From contig JAJNNQ010000040.1 of the NCBI GenBank assembly GCA_027886175.1, positions 19,984,001-20,048,000 on the forward strand: a DNA stretch of 64,000 nucleotides. The letters are read 5' to 3'. Below are positions 11,222-24,492 of the stretch, piece by piece. The notes under the pieces are model-generated. The model ran no database searches and was not told the DNA's origin. It was given only the letters and a program-made list of their open reading frames with translations. The stretch's first letter is position 1. Each line of letters starts with the position of its first letter. The stretch is from Phylloscopus collybita. Taxonomy: Eukaryota > Chordata > Aves > Passeriformes > Phylloscopidae. A program made the position numbers and the translations under genes.

Positions 11222-12380
11222 GCAGCATCAAAAAACAGCTCTTGAAGGCAGGCAGGAAGTGCTAAGTATACAAAAGTGTGGAGAGAATCCATTCAAGTTT
11301 GGCTAAAATGAGAACAAACTGATGTGCTAGAAGAGGAGGAAATTTTTATTTTTCCTGAGGAGAAATCCAGATGGTTTTTCAAGTAGTCAAAGAGTTGAAG
11401 AACATAGCCAATATCCTCATGCAGAGTTACAGGCAGAGGTTATTAAAATGCAGAAGAAAGTCAAGCTGTTGGATGTGAGAGTGACTTCATAAGAGAAACA
11501 GAATTTGGAAAGGAAAATTGTCATTGAGCTAAAGGGAAGGAACTGTTTAGATGCACAAATCATGGTGTTTGAAAAGTTTCAGAAGAAGCTACAGGATGTG
11601 AGTCTCTTGTAAGCTATAGAAACCTACAGTCCTGCTTCAAACAAAGTGATAAAAAATGCTAAATGTAGACCCTGAAAGATCAGTTTCCTCCAGACTTCTG
11701 GAGGAAATTGTATCACAAGGTAGCAGTGCCCCAGTTACTGAGTTGACTCATCTGCTTGTAAAATGAGAGAATGGCAAACAATTGTTTCATCAGGGAAAGA
11801 CAAGGCAGAACTGTGAAGAAACCTGCAGCAGCAGATGCACACTACCTGGGAGAGGTGTGTACATGCAGCTGCCCATGTGCAGGACCGACAGGTGCAGCTG
11901 GAGTGCAGCCAGCCTCAAAATGTTGCCCGGATGGAGAATGGCACTGGCTTTTGTGAGGCTGAGCAAACGTGTGGGGGATCTGGCATGCACTGGCAGTCAG
12001 CAGAAGGCAGCAGTCAGTTCCACAGATGGAGCTTCCAGAGGATAATGGCCAGCAGCAGAAGGCCAATAGTTAGCAGTATGGTGATGTCCTGTTAATGTCT
12101 TTAGTGGTGTCCTGGAGAGGGGGCCAAATACAAGCGTCTGCAAGAGATATTGGAGAAGATGGGAAGGAGTGAATATTTCAGCTTATTAAAGAAGAAATCC
12201 AGTCTTCTGAGTAAGGTGACAAAAAAAAGAGTTCTTCTGCTTAGGGCAGAGACAGCTCTAAAGCCTCGAACCTGAAAGAGGTAGAGGGGGTTGAGTTTCG
12301 CAGGAAAACCAATTCCACCAAAAGCAGTATCAAGGTCATTGTTCAGATAGAGACACAACAGAGAATTACGTCAGTGGAAA
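11222..12380 (+). pseudogene. Candidate broken coiled-coil protein pseudogene
   Basis: Between two CR1 fragments lies about 1.1 kb whose + strand gives protein-like stretches in shifting frames. Near 11427-11590 one frame reads AELQAEVIKMQKKVKLLDVR and, after a stop, EKQNLERKIVIELKGRNCLD then FEKFQKKLQDV, all typical of a heptad coiled coil. Around 11670-11765 another stretch reads DPERSVSSRLLEEIVSQGSS then APVTELTHLLVK. Farther on (about 12170-12265) comes SLLSKVTKKRVLLLRAETAL. Stops and at least two or three frame changes separate them. I do not recognise the parent protein. It could be a decayed processed pseudogene, or a chance run of lysine- and glutamate-rich intron; the frame-by-frame protein character favours the first. 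No clear poly(A) tail or target duplication was found. Confidence 0.4.
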
Positions 12381-12450
12381 AAAAGGTAGAAAGGAGACTC
12401 AAAAATTTTGATTATTTGATTACAAAATGCTAAAAATGGGGATATTTAAC

Positions 12451-12697
12451 CTTAAGCTGCTCCAGGGGAAGTTTAGGTTAAACATCAGAAAAAAATTCTT
12501 CACTGAAAGAGTGATTGGGCACTGGAATCATCTGCCCAGGGAGGTGGTAGAGTAACTGTCCCTGCATGTGTTTAAAAAAAGACTGGATGTGGCACTCAGT
12601 GCCATGCTTTAGTTGATAAGGAGGCGTTAGGTTATAGGTTGGGCTTGATGATCTCCAAGGTCTTTTCCAGTCTAGTTCATTCTGTGATTCTGTGTGA
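12451..12697 (+). mobile_element. CR1 LINE fragment, different subfamily
   Basis: A CR1 3' end in + orientation belonging to a different subfamily from the copies at 790 and 10590. Diagnostic are aggggaagtttaggttaaac, ttcttcactgaaagagtg, gactggatgtggcactcagt, gggcttgatgatctccaagg and the terminal ttcattctgtgattctgtg. The 'ggatgtggcactcagtgccatg' type of block is a hallmark of this group in birds. Confidence 0.92.
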
Positions 12698-15600
12698 TTT
12701 GTAGCTTCCCTAATGAGGACCTTTCTTGAGGAATGACCTTATCTGTCAAGGGTACACATGTGAAGATAACCCAGAAGGCTGTTTTGAGGTTACACTGAGA
12801 CTGCTTTCTGATGCTCTGCTTTGGGTAAAAGGAGTGTTGAATGCATACCAGAGAGCTTAGTTTGTAAGGGATACAACAGGACATTTATATTAGGGCTATT
12901 GTAAAGAACAGAGATCCTGTTTCTTCTTCTTTCCCTTCCCCCAGTTCTAATTTGGTCCTGTGCAGTATTTTTTGGGCCTGATAATACACAAATATCTTGC
13001 TCTTCTGTTGGGCAGTTTCCTACGAGCATACAATGGAACTGTGGTTCTAGCTGCTGCACAGAAGTGAGAACGTCAAATGCCTGATTAATTAATAAAGGGT
13101 GTTGCTGTGAAGGGAGTTGTGTTTATTTTAAGGAGTGGATGCTCAAAATGTTTAGTTCCGTGAAATAAGGTGTCTTAAAAGTATGCAGAGGATTAAGTGG
13201 CTAAGAAAGGCTGCAGTTTGAGAGTACCTGTCACTTCTTATTCTGGTAATATCTTGAGCTAGGCATATGCTTGATAACCTAAATGAGACCAGTACTGAAT
13301 AAAATGAATGAAATGGAAGAACATTTGATATTCTTCCATCCAGGCTCAGATTGCTTTACTGTACAAAATGAGGCCTTAGAATAAGTTATTTTTATTGGTG
13401 TCTAAGGTAAATGTTTTCTCATGTACATTATCTTAGCAATTCTACTTTTGCCCAGAAGATATCCCATTGATCACAGATGTTAGAGTAGGAATTACTATTT
13501 TCCAATGAAAAATCATTATCTACGTGTTTCATTTACATTTCACTGCATTTCAGCATTCTTACTGTTTCCAGAATAATACTCTCAATGGTTTCTTCAGATT
13601 TAGTAATCCTCCTACTAATTAGAGATTCCAGACTCTGCATTTCACTTTTGGGAGAAATCTGGTGTCGTTAGGTTTTCTTGAATAATTATGCAAGTTATAA
13701 AAATGTAAACCAAGGCTTGTTTATTGAGAAATACCTGTTGGTATATACACAGATGTTCTTGCTTGAAGGAAATCAGAAATCTTTTGAAGCAGTACTTCAA
13801 ATTGAGAGCTGTTCATAATGACAGAATTTGTCCTGCCCTAAGTTCTTTCTCCAGAAGAAACAAATCCAGCAGGGAGGTTAACAAATTAGATTTTGATATT
13901 GTAATTTTCATACAAACTATTTATGAAACCAATTATACCTTGTTATTATGCCTTATGGCTGCCATAAAGTTGTTCTGTTGAATAAATGGATTCAAATTAG
14001 GTTTTAGCACAATGTTATGTAATATTAAAGGGCCTGTGCGAAGCTGGCATTTCTTTGGGTTAATTGTGGTAATGTTTCTGGTCTCTGTGGTCACTTAGTA
14101 AGCGTTGAAATTGTCCTCCCTCAGCCAGCTTCCTCCTCAGTTGGCTCGGAGTGGAGAAGTGAGATGTAGTTGTGATTACACTGGTCAGGGAGATGACTGT
14201 GTTTGCTGCAAGGCAGTGGGTGTCAGTAATTACAGGTGTAGGTCATTCTTCCATCCTGAAGGTCTTGCTGCTGACAACTGAAATGAGCCATTTAAAGCAT
14301 GAAATGGGAGAGATGCTTCTCTAAAACCAGGTGATCATACACTACATTTTGAGGCAAATACATGTAATTTTGTTTCCATACATACCGAATATTTTCATAA
14401 TGCCTCGTTCACATTTTAATTACTCTTTCTGCAGCTTTGATGTATAATTGTAGCAGTAATCAGAACAGGTTTGCCAGATTTGAAAAGCTTCCATCTTGTC
14501 CATAAGACTGGAAAACACAGTATAAACAACTTGTATGCCATGTACTAAGCATTCTATCACTTCATTTGAGATTTTTTCAATGTGATTTCTCAGCATGAGA
14601 CTTTTATACTGAGATGCACTGAGGCTTAACAGCAAGTGTATCTCCTGTTTGAAAAGAATAAGACAGAGACTTAAAAGATTTTAAACTTGATGGGTTTGAG
14701 CAGCTGGTTTTTTAATTTCTTGTGGCCTTTCCATTTGTAATCTTAAGGACAGAAATTTTAAAGCTATTTAGTATTGAAGGCACTCTAATCTCCTTGGTTG
14801 TTTTTTTCTAAAACTACTAGTAGTATCAGAAATACCTTGCTATTAAAATTTTATTTTTAAACTATTAGTGCAAATACTGGTAGCTGAACTGCTAGTTTTA
14901 CTTTTACTCACTCTGTAGAAATTGTAAGCTCTCCAATATTATTATTGTGCTATTGAAAAATAGATAGTATTACCTGGTAGGCATCCATGAGTACTTTTAC
15001 TAGCATTTGTTCAAGCAGAGGTTTTTACTTACTTGATGCAGGCACTAATATGTAATTAATTTCACATTAAGTGATAGCAGCTTTTATGGGAAGAGGGAAA
15101 GAGCTAAGAATTTAGGTAGAACTGGGAATGAGCCTGAAGTGTAGGTAGGGTGGGAGTTTTGGGACTGTTTGGATTCAAGATGCAGGAATACCTGGAGGAA
15201 ATAGGTGGCGGAGAAGAGGACAAGCATGCCTGCTGCTTTTCTAGTGTGGCTTTCTGCCAGGCCTTGGGGCTGGACTTACTGTTGTGATGTCTTGAATTTG
15301 TGAGCAGCTATCAGATGTGGTTACAGTATCTTCATCCTCTGCAGTGAGTGATCCAAACCAGAGGTGACAACTTTAATTGCTGATAGTTAAATGTATATAG
15401 TAGATATCAGTCCTGCTCATCGCCTTGTGGGTTGGTGGTGCATGTCAGGAGCAACATGTAGGTTTATCCTACTTCTTTTGTAAAACCTGAGCAATTTGTC
15501 AGACAGCCATTGTGTATCAGAAAGAAAGATTGAGCTATCAGAAGTTATGTAATGTCAGCATTAGCTGCAGTTGATTTATCGTGTCAGTTCATTTCTTTGA

Positions 15601-15832
15601 ATGTGTTGGTGCATACGTATTGTGATTCAGTTTTCAATTACCTGAATACATACTCTTTTTTTTGACTCCTTGTCATTCTCTTCCGTTCAGTGCCTGTGTG
15701 GTGCCTGCAGATGAGGGAAAGTTGCCCAAACAAGTTCCATATTACTAGTTTTGGAAAGTAGTAAATATGCAGTGAAGGCTATGAAGAAGAGCAAAGTCTA
15801 ATGGTTCAGCAGCTCAGTGTTGCTATGAAAGA

Positions 15833-15855
15833 TTTTTTTTTTTTTTTTTTTTTTT
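15833..15855. repeat. T23 homopolymer
   Basis: Twenty-three consecutive T on the + strand. No transposon is recognised next to it, so it may be slippage expansion or the tail of an unrecognised minus-strand retrocopy. Confidence 0.95.
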
Positions 15856-18800
15856 ACACATAGCTTTTCACCATAACCTGGATGTATTTCTCATTTTCTG
15901 AAAAATGGTAGTTCTGATTTTTCCATCTTTGGAACTGTGAAGATGAATCAATTAATTTTCATTAAATTATCTGATTCTAGTATTTTACACAGGTAGCCAA
16001 CATTTCTTGGCATTTGTCTTTGTCAGTTTAATCTTGATGTTCTTCTGAGAATCTGATTTCACAAGCTAATTTCAAAATGAATTTTCATGACTCATCTTCA
16101 GAGTTTGATCATGAGTAATATTTGACCCCGCTGAACATGGGCCCCAGTACAGAGAGGTTTTTTGGTATATATCTAGCTAATTGTGAGGAATTCCTCAATG
16201 GACAGCACACCTGCCTTCAAAACCCAAAACCTAGGTGTACAGCATTCAGACTTAAGGGGATATTTAGCTATGTCTTACATCCAGCTTGCTGTGATTCAGT
16301 CAGTTAATCAGCTTTGAAATCACCTGTTCTGTGCTTTAGAACAATTGTAATGATGCAACTTGTGCCCAGAGGATGGATGACATGATTCATGTCAGTCAGA
16401 GGTTTTAATAATTGGGTTCAGTGTTGTTGATGATAACATTAGTGATGTGAGATCTAACATGTTCTTGTTAAGCTTGACTTTGAAAAGTATGCTAAAGTAG
16501 AAGATAATCAGTGATGTACTTATATGCTGCAGTGATTATTGAGGCTGAGAATCACAGATATTTGAGTTTGAAACATGGTATGTGACTCCCTTGGGTAGGC
16601 ATGAAAGCTAGAAGAGAGTCAGATAGTAAATGAAGTTTCTTATTGCCAATTGACTCCAGAATCACTTGAGAAATGATGAGCAACTTGGCAGTTTATCAGC
16701 CAACTTACTGCATCCTCACCACTACAGCAAATACCTCAGTGGTCCAAAAAAACAAGGTGAGCTTTTAATCCTCACCAGTAATCAAGGTTTTGTAGGTTAA
16801 TGTAGGTTTGATCTCCTAGATCATCTGTTAAACATGGTATTTCAAACAGATGTGTGTTTAATGGAACATACTGTTCATTTATGAGTAAAGTTATTCCTTT
16901 TGTTGTGAAAGGTAACATTTTTTTTGTTTCATTCTCTTTACTGTGATAACTCTGAGGTGTTAACTTTTTATCTTGAGTGTCAGTGGAAGTGAATTTTGAA
17001 TACACACAGGAGCAAATTCATTGAGTAAACAGTTGCTACAGTTAAATAAATAAACCTTAAGACTGCATTTTCTAGTCCTTACATTGTCAAAATGAGGCAG
17101 AGGTCCATAAAATAACCTGCAGAAGGTGCATGAACTGTACTGGAGACTTTAAAAAAAGGGTAAAATGTCTTTTAAAATTATTTTTATACTTCAGGCTGTG
17201 GCAGAGGATGCTTTTTCAAGTTCACTGTCCAATGTGATCATGGCTGATTTTCCAAATTATTTTTGCAAGTGTTCTTTAGCAGTGACAGTTCCATCATACT
17301 GTGCTGTGGCACTCATGGGTAACTTCTGTCAGTGTAGATTTAGCTACTATTCTTGTGTAATGGAAATTTTCCTTAATAGAGAAAGATGGGTTATTATTTT
17401 TTAAATATTCGTGAGGATGGAACTGCTTTTAGTGGAACATATTAGATTCTGTAAAATTTTAGTCTGATGTGTTGATAATGGCAGATTTGTTTGGGGTTTG
17501 GGTTTTTTTTTTATGAATTGAAAGCATTTGAACTTTTCACTTAAAATACAAAAAAGCTTTTGAAAGCCATTTGCTCACTCCTCTTCATCTTTGTATTTCT
17601 GCTTAAAAAATACTCTGCATTTTTCATTCACTATTTGGGATGAGTAAAGAAGGGAAGCCTTGAGAACACTTCATATAAAATTGAAGACACAGATTTCTAT
17701 TTCTGTGAGCCAGTAATAGTTGAAGATAAGAGGCTTGTTTTGAGGATTTTTAATCAGCTGAAAATTTTTGGAGCAACTCTAATCACGACAGTCACAGAAT
17801 TGTTTGATGGAAGGCTGCTCACCAATTTGTATTCATTTTTGGGTGGTTATTAGCAAGCTAATAACTCTGGCTGCATATTTGAAATTTCCTGTCACTTTGT
17901 CATTGTTCTGGAAGCAGATGAACAAGTATCTTGCTCAGGCGTTAAGAGAAAACGGGGCGCTTTGGCTTCTCCTCTGCCACATGACTGGACTTTGTGTGGG
18001 GCAGTTCTGTGATGTCCTTCCCAGAACCAATAAAAGTAAGCAGGTACCTTGTACCAGTGGGTTGTGTTTGTCCCTGTGGTGGAGGTTACCTGAGCAGCAG
18101 CTGCAGAACGGGCTCATGACCGTGCTTTGCTGGTGGTCCTTATGCAGAGCTCAGGTGCTTTGTCACAGCCCTGCTAAGGAATGAGCTCTGGCTGCCTGTC
18201 TCCTTTGGATTGTCACTGCCATGATGATCAATTGCTATGTCTTACACAGCTGCAAGAGCCACGGCACATCTACAGTGGTGGTAGCACTCTGTGTTGTAGG
18301 TAGCTGGAGCTGATCTCTCCCTGGAGCCAGGCTATCCCTGAAGCTGGAGCAGAAGCTCTTTGTTTGCTTCCCCTCTTCTGCAGCGCTTTTTTTCAGTGAA
18401 AGATTCCCAGCAGTAAGTGACCAAGTCAAGCTACAGGGCAGAAAAGGGGGAGGCAGGATCTCAGTCGCAAGGATGCCAAACCAGGTGACATCAAAAAGCT
18501 GTTACTTTCTTTCTACTCCAGTAGAAATAGAATGCTGATCTTTTAGAATATTAATCTATTTTATGATTTCCCTTTTATAAACAAAACTGTATAACAAACT
18601 GCTCCAGAGTCCTTTCAGATGAAAGGCATTAGATAATGGTGCCTTTAGATTTTACCTCTTGTCTGGGCCTGTGAATTTGTTTATCACTGAAATGCTTTAT
18701 TGAAGCAACTGTGTTCTTGCCTGTGTGTGGTGTGAAACCATTTGAATGTCATAGTTATTTATTTTACATCATTTATTAAGTTTCCTATTGAGGCCTCTAT

Positions 18801-19929
18801 GGCCTGAATTAAAACACTAAAAGAAAATCTCTACATAAAGCTGCCAAATAAAATACATAGCCAGGCAAGATTAAAAATAAATAAATACATAAAAATCAGG
18901 CAAAAGGTCTGTCAGGCTTGTCCTTGTGCAAACCACCCAGAAAGGGATTAGTTCCCAGTTACTGGAAGTAATGGAAAAAACATGGGTAGCAGATGAAAGA
19001 GCATAGGGAGGGGATGCAGAATAGACAAAAATTGCTCAGTTGAAATAAACAAGTCTTGCAAAAAAGGGCAAGAGAAGTGCATGCTGAAAAATAACACAAA
19101 AATGCGAGTTGTACAGGAGTGGAACTCATGGTGCAGTGGGGCATCCTGGGCCTGGATCTGATCTAGAGCAGGCAGGATGCCTTTGCTGACATGCAGACTA
19201 CAGGCTGCAGTTTGGTTTTGCCAGGCCCTTTCAACCTGCCCATGAGTGACCAGCTGCAAGAAAGGAGATGGCAGTGCTGATAGGAGTAAGAAAGCTGCTT
19301 TTCCAAAATGTGGGTTTATTTGCTTTGCTTGGAATTGGTGTATTAGGACTCTTATCCACCCATTAAGCACAGAATACTCAAGTATTCAGTGTTTTGTAGG
19401 ATGAAGCACAGAATTGTAAAAAGATGCATCCGGTTGAGGTTTGGATGTTACCGGCCTGAGTGATACCTTCTTGCTGTCTTTCCCAAGGAAAGCCTTTTGG
19501 AGCCATCAGAATGCTATAGGCAAATGAGGATCAACCACAAGGGCTTATTTAAAACATCCTGGTTTTTATAGATTTCTCCATAAACGGCTCTTCCTTGTTA
19601 AAAGATAATTTAAGTGAAATCTGTGTTGCTGCTGTGTTTGTTATCTGAACTGTAATCCTTTACCTGCACCAAATTATTGTCTGCAAACAGCTTAAATTAT
19701 TGAGGGCAGAAGAAAAGTGTATAACATGGCTTAGTACTTTGGAAGGGTCCACCCATGCTCTCAGCTCTGATTTTCAAAACAAATACACCCTGAACATCAT
19801 GCTTTGCTTTTATTGTACCTTCTGGCAACCTGTGATTGGTTTCTGCTTTGCATGGCTGCCACTTCATTATTGATGGGGTTTTTTTCCACATGGTCCTTTT
19901 AGATATTTGTTTAAATGGTACACATAAAC

Positions 19930-19982
19930 AAATGATAATGATGATAGTAGCAATAATAATAACAACAATAACAACAATCATT
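19930..19982. repeat. AAT/AAC/GAT-type trinucleotide-rich tract
   Basis: Interrupted triplet repeat with units aat, gat and aac (for example aataataataacaacaata). The open frames over it on both strands (isoleucine-, threonine- and valine-rich) are by-products of the repeat. Confidence 0.85.
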
Positions 19983-21812
19983 GTCATCGTCACCTTTAAT
20001 TTCACTGCTGCTTTTTCTCAGGTAACATTTCTGTGATTTTCTCTTCTTGCCTCCGTACAGTTTCACCCTTTTTCTTTAGAAGTATTTTAATAATTAAGTT
20101 ACCATATTTTGCCTTTTCTTCTTTTATTCCTTTTGAATCTCTTAATGTGAAATCAGCGTTTGTGAAAAGCTGGAAGGTGACTATTCTGAAGGATAATCAG
20201 AGATGCCAGTTAGAGTGGATATGCAAAAATATAACAGGTGCAAGAATTTTTTCAGCCTTTATACTCACCTGTTGCCAGCAGTCCTTGTGCAATCCCTAGT
20301 GCCAGTGCTGGAGTGGCTTCTTTGTGGCATTCCCTATACACTGGGATCAGGAGCAGATGCATATTGGCTTGTAAGTGAAAGATTTCAGTCATTACTGTGC
20401 TGTAAGATCATAACTGAAGGCAGTCTGCAGGTGACTAGAAAGATGCTGTGAATTCTTACCTACACAGTCTTGTATAATTTGGAGGATTGTAAACCTTCTG
20501 GTTTATGACCAATATCCAAGGGTTGTTATATACAGTATGGCTGAAGGTTTATAGAGTAGGGAGACATTGCGAATTTCAGTTTCTCCTTACTAATATGTGT
20601 TTGGTGTTGGTAAGTTAAAAATAGAATGTCTGTTTTAATTTAAAATGTTAATTGAAATAGCTAAAAAGCATAGTAATAATTTGTGTTGTATCAAGCACAG
20701 CTCTGACTCTGTTGAAGCTTTCTTGGACACTGCAGTTGTCTTTGTCAGTCCATACTTGTCATGCCCATGTGAAGCATCATCTTGTAGCTTTAAATGGATC
20801 CACAGATGGATGCTATGCCCAGATATTGAGGGGTGCAGGTAAAGGGGGTGTGATCAAAGAAGTCTGCTTTACAGCCTTGTGCATAATCTGCTGTTCAGCA
20901 CTTCTCAATTCTTGTTCTTTACTGGTATACTGTCAGACTTTCTGAGAGGGTCATTAACTATGCTTGAATTTTGCTTTTCTGTTTTCTGTTTTTAATTTTG
21001 AAATTAAATTCTTCAGTTTTACCTCATTCTTAGTGCTACTTTGGCTCATCGGGCTCCTTGTCTTAATTACATCTTGCTCCAAACCCCATCTGTATTTCTG
21101 AAATGGCTCAGTCCTGCTTTCTATTGTGCCATTTAGGTACCCTCTGCTTAATTGCTTGGGCCGGAGGTTTCTGCCTGAACTTTATGGTGTTGAGATAATT
21201 TAGTGAGTTCCACAAGGTCTTCAGGTGTTCATTGCAATTGAGATTTGAGCATTTGGTCTGGTAAGGCTCTATGCTGACACACCATAGAAACAGAAGTATG
21301 TCAAGCTGCCTATGTTGTTATACTAGCTTGCTTGTAGATACACTGCTCAGTGTTCTTAAAATGTCCCTTGACGGAGTTTTAACTTTATTATACAGTTGAA
21401 CTTTTGATGTGATGAGAAAATAAAAGATACTTAAAATTTCAAATTGACCTTTTGAAAACATGAGTGAAAAAGAAATACAGAGCAGATTTTGCCAGAGGCA
21501 GGAAAAAAAAAAAAAGTTAATGTTGGCTCTGGCAATTTTTAGAATTAATTTAGAATTAATCCTAAAATAAAATTAATAATATAATTTATTGTCACTCTTT
21601 TGAGACAGGACAGCATGAAGTTTTACATGTTAAAGGCTTTGTCCACAGTGATTGATAGAGTAGATGGCACAGTGTCCTGTCTCTGGCAGTGGCTGGTAGT
21701 CAACACACAGGAAAGAGTTTAAGCACCAGTAAGCTCATAATTATGCTTTTCTGATACAGATCCAGGAGTGTGCAGCTCAGGAGCTCTCTAGGCCAGGTAC
21801 ACAGGCTTTGTT

Positions 21813-21862
21813 CTTATGACTTCTGTGAATTTCTGTCCTTATGACTTCCTTTTGTGAATTTG
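21813..21862. repeat. Tandem duplication, period 25
   Basis: cttatgacttctgtgaattt at 21813 is followed by a second copy at 21838 (cttatgacttccttttgtga and on), differing mainly by a 4-base insertion. Confidence 0.75.
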
Positions 21863-22763
21863 CCTTACTGCTATTTGCATCAAGTGTAAAATTTTGACCC
21901 ATCCTGTAGAGTGAATTGTACAATTTACTTATGGGTTGTGTGGGAAAAGTATTTATTTTGTTGTTTGGATATCCATACTTCAGTTTTTATTCAACAATCT
22001 TTTTTTCTTCTGCACTGGTAAAGGTCATAACAGTTGTTAAGTATTTATTCCATGCCACTCCAGTAATTTATTTTCCTGATTTGAATCATGCTAGTCTGTT
22101 GCTCATACAGAATCTAATGTACTCCTACGTCTGAATCATGTGTTTTTTCCCTGTTCCGAGTATTTTGAAGCTGATTTATATGTGTTTTGAGACTGGGGGA
22201 ACAACAACTACACGTAGCAGTAATGAAAACCTGTACAGTGGCGTAGTGCTGGTCTCTGTTTTCCCTTTCTCCCCCACCTCCTTACAGTTGCTAATGAAGG
22301 CCAATGTAATAACAGCAGTTGCCACTTGTTATAGTTAGGGCTGATGTGTTTCTTTGAAAGAAAGCCTAGTGGGGAACATTTTAACTGGTGACAGATAGAG
22401 GACCTGACATGGGCTCCCAGTACAATTCCTGCTTCTTTGTTCCATGAAATATTTGTCAAAACAGTGACAATGAATGATGATATGTGTTTATTTTATTTTC
22501 AGCGTAAAGGATGGCTGCATTCAGCATGCACACAGGCAGATAAAAGCAGTTGAACAGCTTCAAAAGCTTTGTCAGTCAGACTGTCAAAATCACACTGGCA
22601 GACCTGGAGTCCTGTATGTACAGATGGGACCTGGAAGTGAGATCTCTTTGCTCATGGGGGTAAAGGGAGCTTGATTTGACGAGACTACTGCAGAGAACAG
22701 CTGGCTTGCTTGGCTGTGACCACATCCTCACATGTCTTGTAAGAGCCTTGCACTAAATATGTA

Positions 22764-22806
22764 TTTTTTTCTTTTTCTCTTCTTTTTTTTTTTTTTTTTC
22801 TTTCCC
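22764..22806. repeat. Pyrimidine (T/C) tract with T19-type run
   Basis: A continuous T/C tract, mostly T with scattered C, ending in tttccc. It would serve as a polypyrimidine tract if an acceptor followed, but no convincing exon does. Confidence 0.85.
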
Positions 22807-23671
22807 ACAAGCCATGTTTCTGTCTTGGAGATGTGCAGCATTCATGTACCGTGGCCTCTCTGGGACACCAGCTGCCTTTGCTGCCCTGTCCCTGGGGTCC
22901 TGCTGAGATGCTCACTGCATGCTTCACATGAGCGGTGAGCAGGCAGGAAAAGCTGTTGGCACAGTTTACCTCTGCTCGTGCTCTGAAGGGCTTGCAGGGA
23001 AGCCAACAGAGGAAGAGAGGCCACTTTTCCATGCAGTGGAGTTGTGGTAGGAGAGCACAAAGCAAGCAGGTCGCAGGCTGTGAGCCCCCATTCCTGAGCC
23101 TTCCCAGGGACCTGAATTCTTACTGGGTTTTGTGTTCACGAGATGTGTGTCTGTGCTCAGGAAATCCATCCTACATTCCTTATTAAGTGGCATCAAGCTT
23201 TGAAGCTAAAGCAAAATCACTTACTTGTTGGCTAGAAGATCAGGTATTTTTTTTGTTATACAGTTGTCAGTTCACAGCAGCTCTTCACCTACCAAGTTAA
23301 TAGAAATACATGTATTTGAAAAGTTGGGAGATTCTTCTTTCTGGCATCTGTAGCCTTTATGTATTTAATGTTGTCATATAATCAGTTATCTGTGTCTTCT
23401 ACTTTTGTCATAAGAAATAAGATCATCTTTCTCTGTTTTAAAATGTGAGCCCTAAAAAATTTGTGCATGTAAGCAGTATATTTGATTTATCTCTCTTGAC
23501 TGGATAGTAGGTATGAATTACTTTGCTAGGCTTGGTCCATGGTAAAACTGATGTACTGAAGTATTGATCTGTTTTCTGGTGACTGGTTTTTGTGATTGCC
23601 TTTCTCAGAGAGATTTCATGCATTGGAGGAAAGACTTGTGGGTTTTACTAGAGTTGTCCACTTTCCTGGCC

Positions 23672-23705
23672 TTGATCATGCTGCGTACTTGATCATGGTG
23701 CATAC
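23672..23705. repeat. Tandem duplication, period 17
   Basis: ttgatcatgctgcgtac is followed directly by ttgatcatggtgcatac, two differences in 17 bases. Confidence 0.85.
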
Positions 23706-24223
23706 TCTGATCTCAGCTAGCAGGTCACTTAATTCAGTAACATTTGTTGTCCTGGAAAATGGTGAGCATTTTTAAAAGGTTTTTTTTTTTAAGTTTTAGC
23801 AAGGAAGACATTAAATGTGGAATACCCGTGTTGTTGAATGTAGTAAAGTTGCACATGGAAATGATGCAACTTAATGAGCTTGTTTCCTTGAGCAGATATT
23901 AAAATGCAAAGAGTAGGTTGAGGACACAGGCACCTACAAACTGCAGCAAATGTACAAAGGAACAAAATTGCCATAAGATAATGGATTTAGAAAGAACATT
24001 AAAAACTAGAGCACAATAGTAGTTAAAGGGCTAAAGTAAAGAGTCATTGCATTGGGAAATGGAAAAAGAAGTTTTGCAAGGGAATGCAAACATTAACATA
24101 AATGAAGTTCTTACAGCATAATTACTACCTAAAATTTCTTTAAAATGTCAGAGGCACTTATTTTTATTTCTCCCTAAGTCCTTGTAAATTCTGATTTTAA
24201 ATTTTTTTTGGATTTGTCTGAGG

Positions 24224-24492
24224 GTTGAGTTATGCCCAGTGACAAGCCTAGAGGTGATGAGTACAAACTGAAAGACAGAAAGCTCCCTCTGAACATCAGG
24301 AAATGCTGTTTATTGGGAGGGTGACTGAGTTTTGGAGCAAGTTGCCCAGAGAGGTTCTTAACTTGGAAATGCTTGAAAGCGACCTGGACGTGGTCAGGGC
24401 AGCCAAGTCTGGGGATGAACCTTCTTGAGCTTGGGCTTGGACCAAATGACCTCCAGAGGTCCCTTCCAACCTCAGCTGTGCTGTGATTATGC
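24224..24492 (+). mobile_element. CR1 LINE fragment, 3' end
   Basis: A diverged CR1 3' end in + orientation: tgcccagtgacaagcctaga, gagtacaaactgaaagacag, gttgcccagagaggttct, gacctccagaggtcccttcc and a degraded terminal ctgtgctgtgattatg. It is followed by an A-rich stretch (24493-24504). The reverse-strand 123-codon open frame here is a shadow of the repeat. Confidence 0.92.

Larger units (their letters stand above)
12698..24223. other. Intronic sequence with simple repeats only
   Basis: About 11.5 kb in which I see no coding exon and no clear transposon. It contains the T23 run at 15833-15855, the AAT/AAC-rich tract at 19930-19982, the duplication at 21813-21862, the pyrimidine tract at 22764-22806 and the 17-base duplication at 23672-23705. 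Open frames such as those at 17804-18184 and 22474-22674 have no family resemblance. Short MIR-like traces near 13340 are too weak to call. Confidence 0.5.

Noticed and set aside
13340..13400. Possible MIR trace (gtacaaaatgaggccttaga)
   Set aside because: Only one short block resembles MIR; too little to call.
19697..20036. Hydrophobic open frames rich in Ile, Thr and Val
   Set aside because: They are translations of the AAT/AAC-type triplet repeat.
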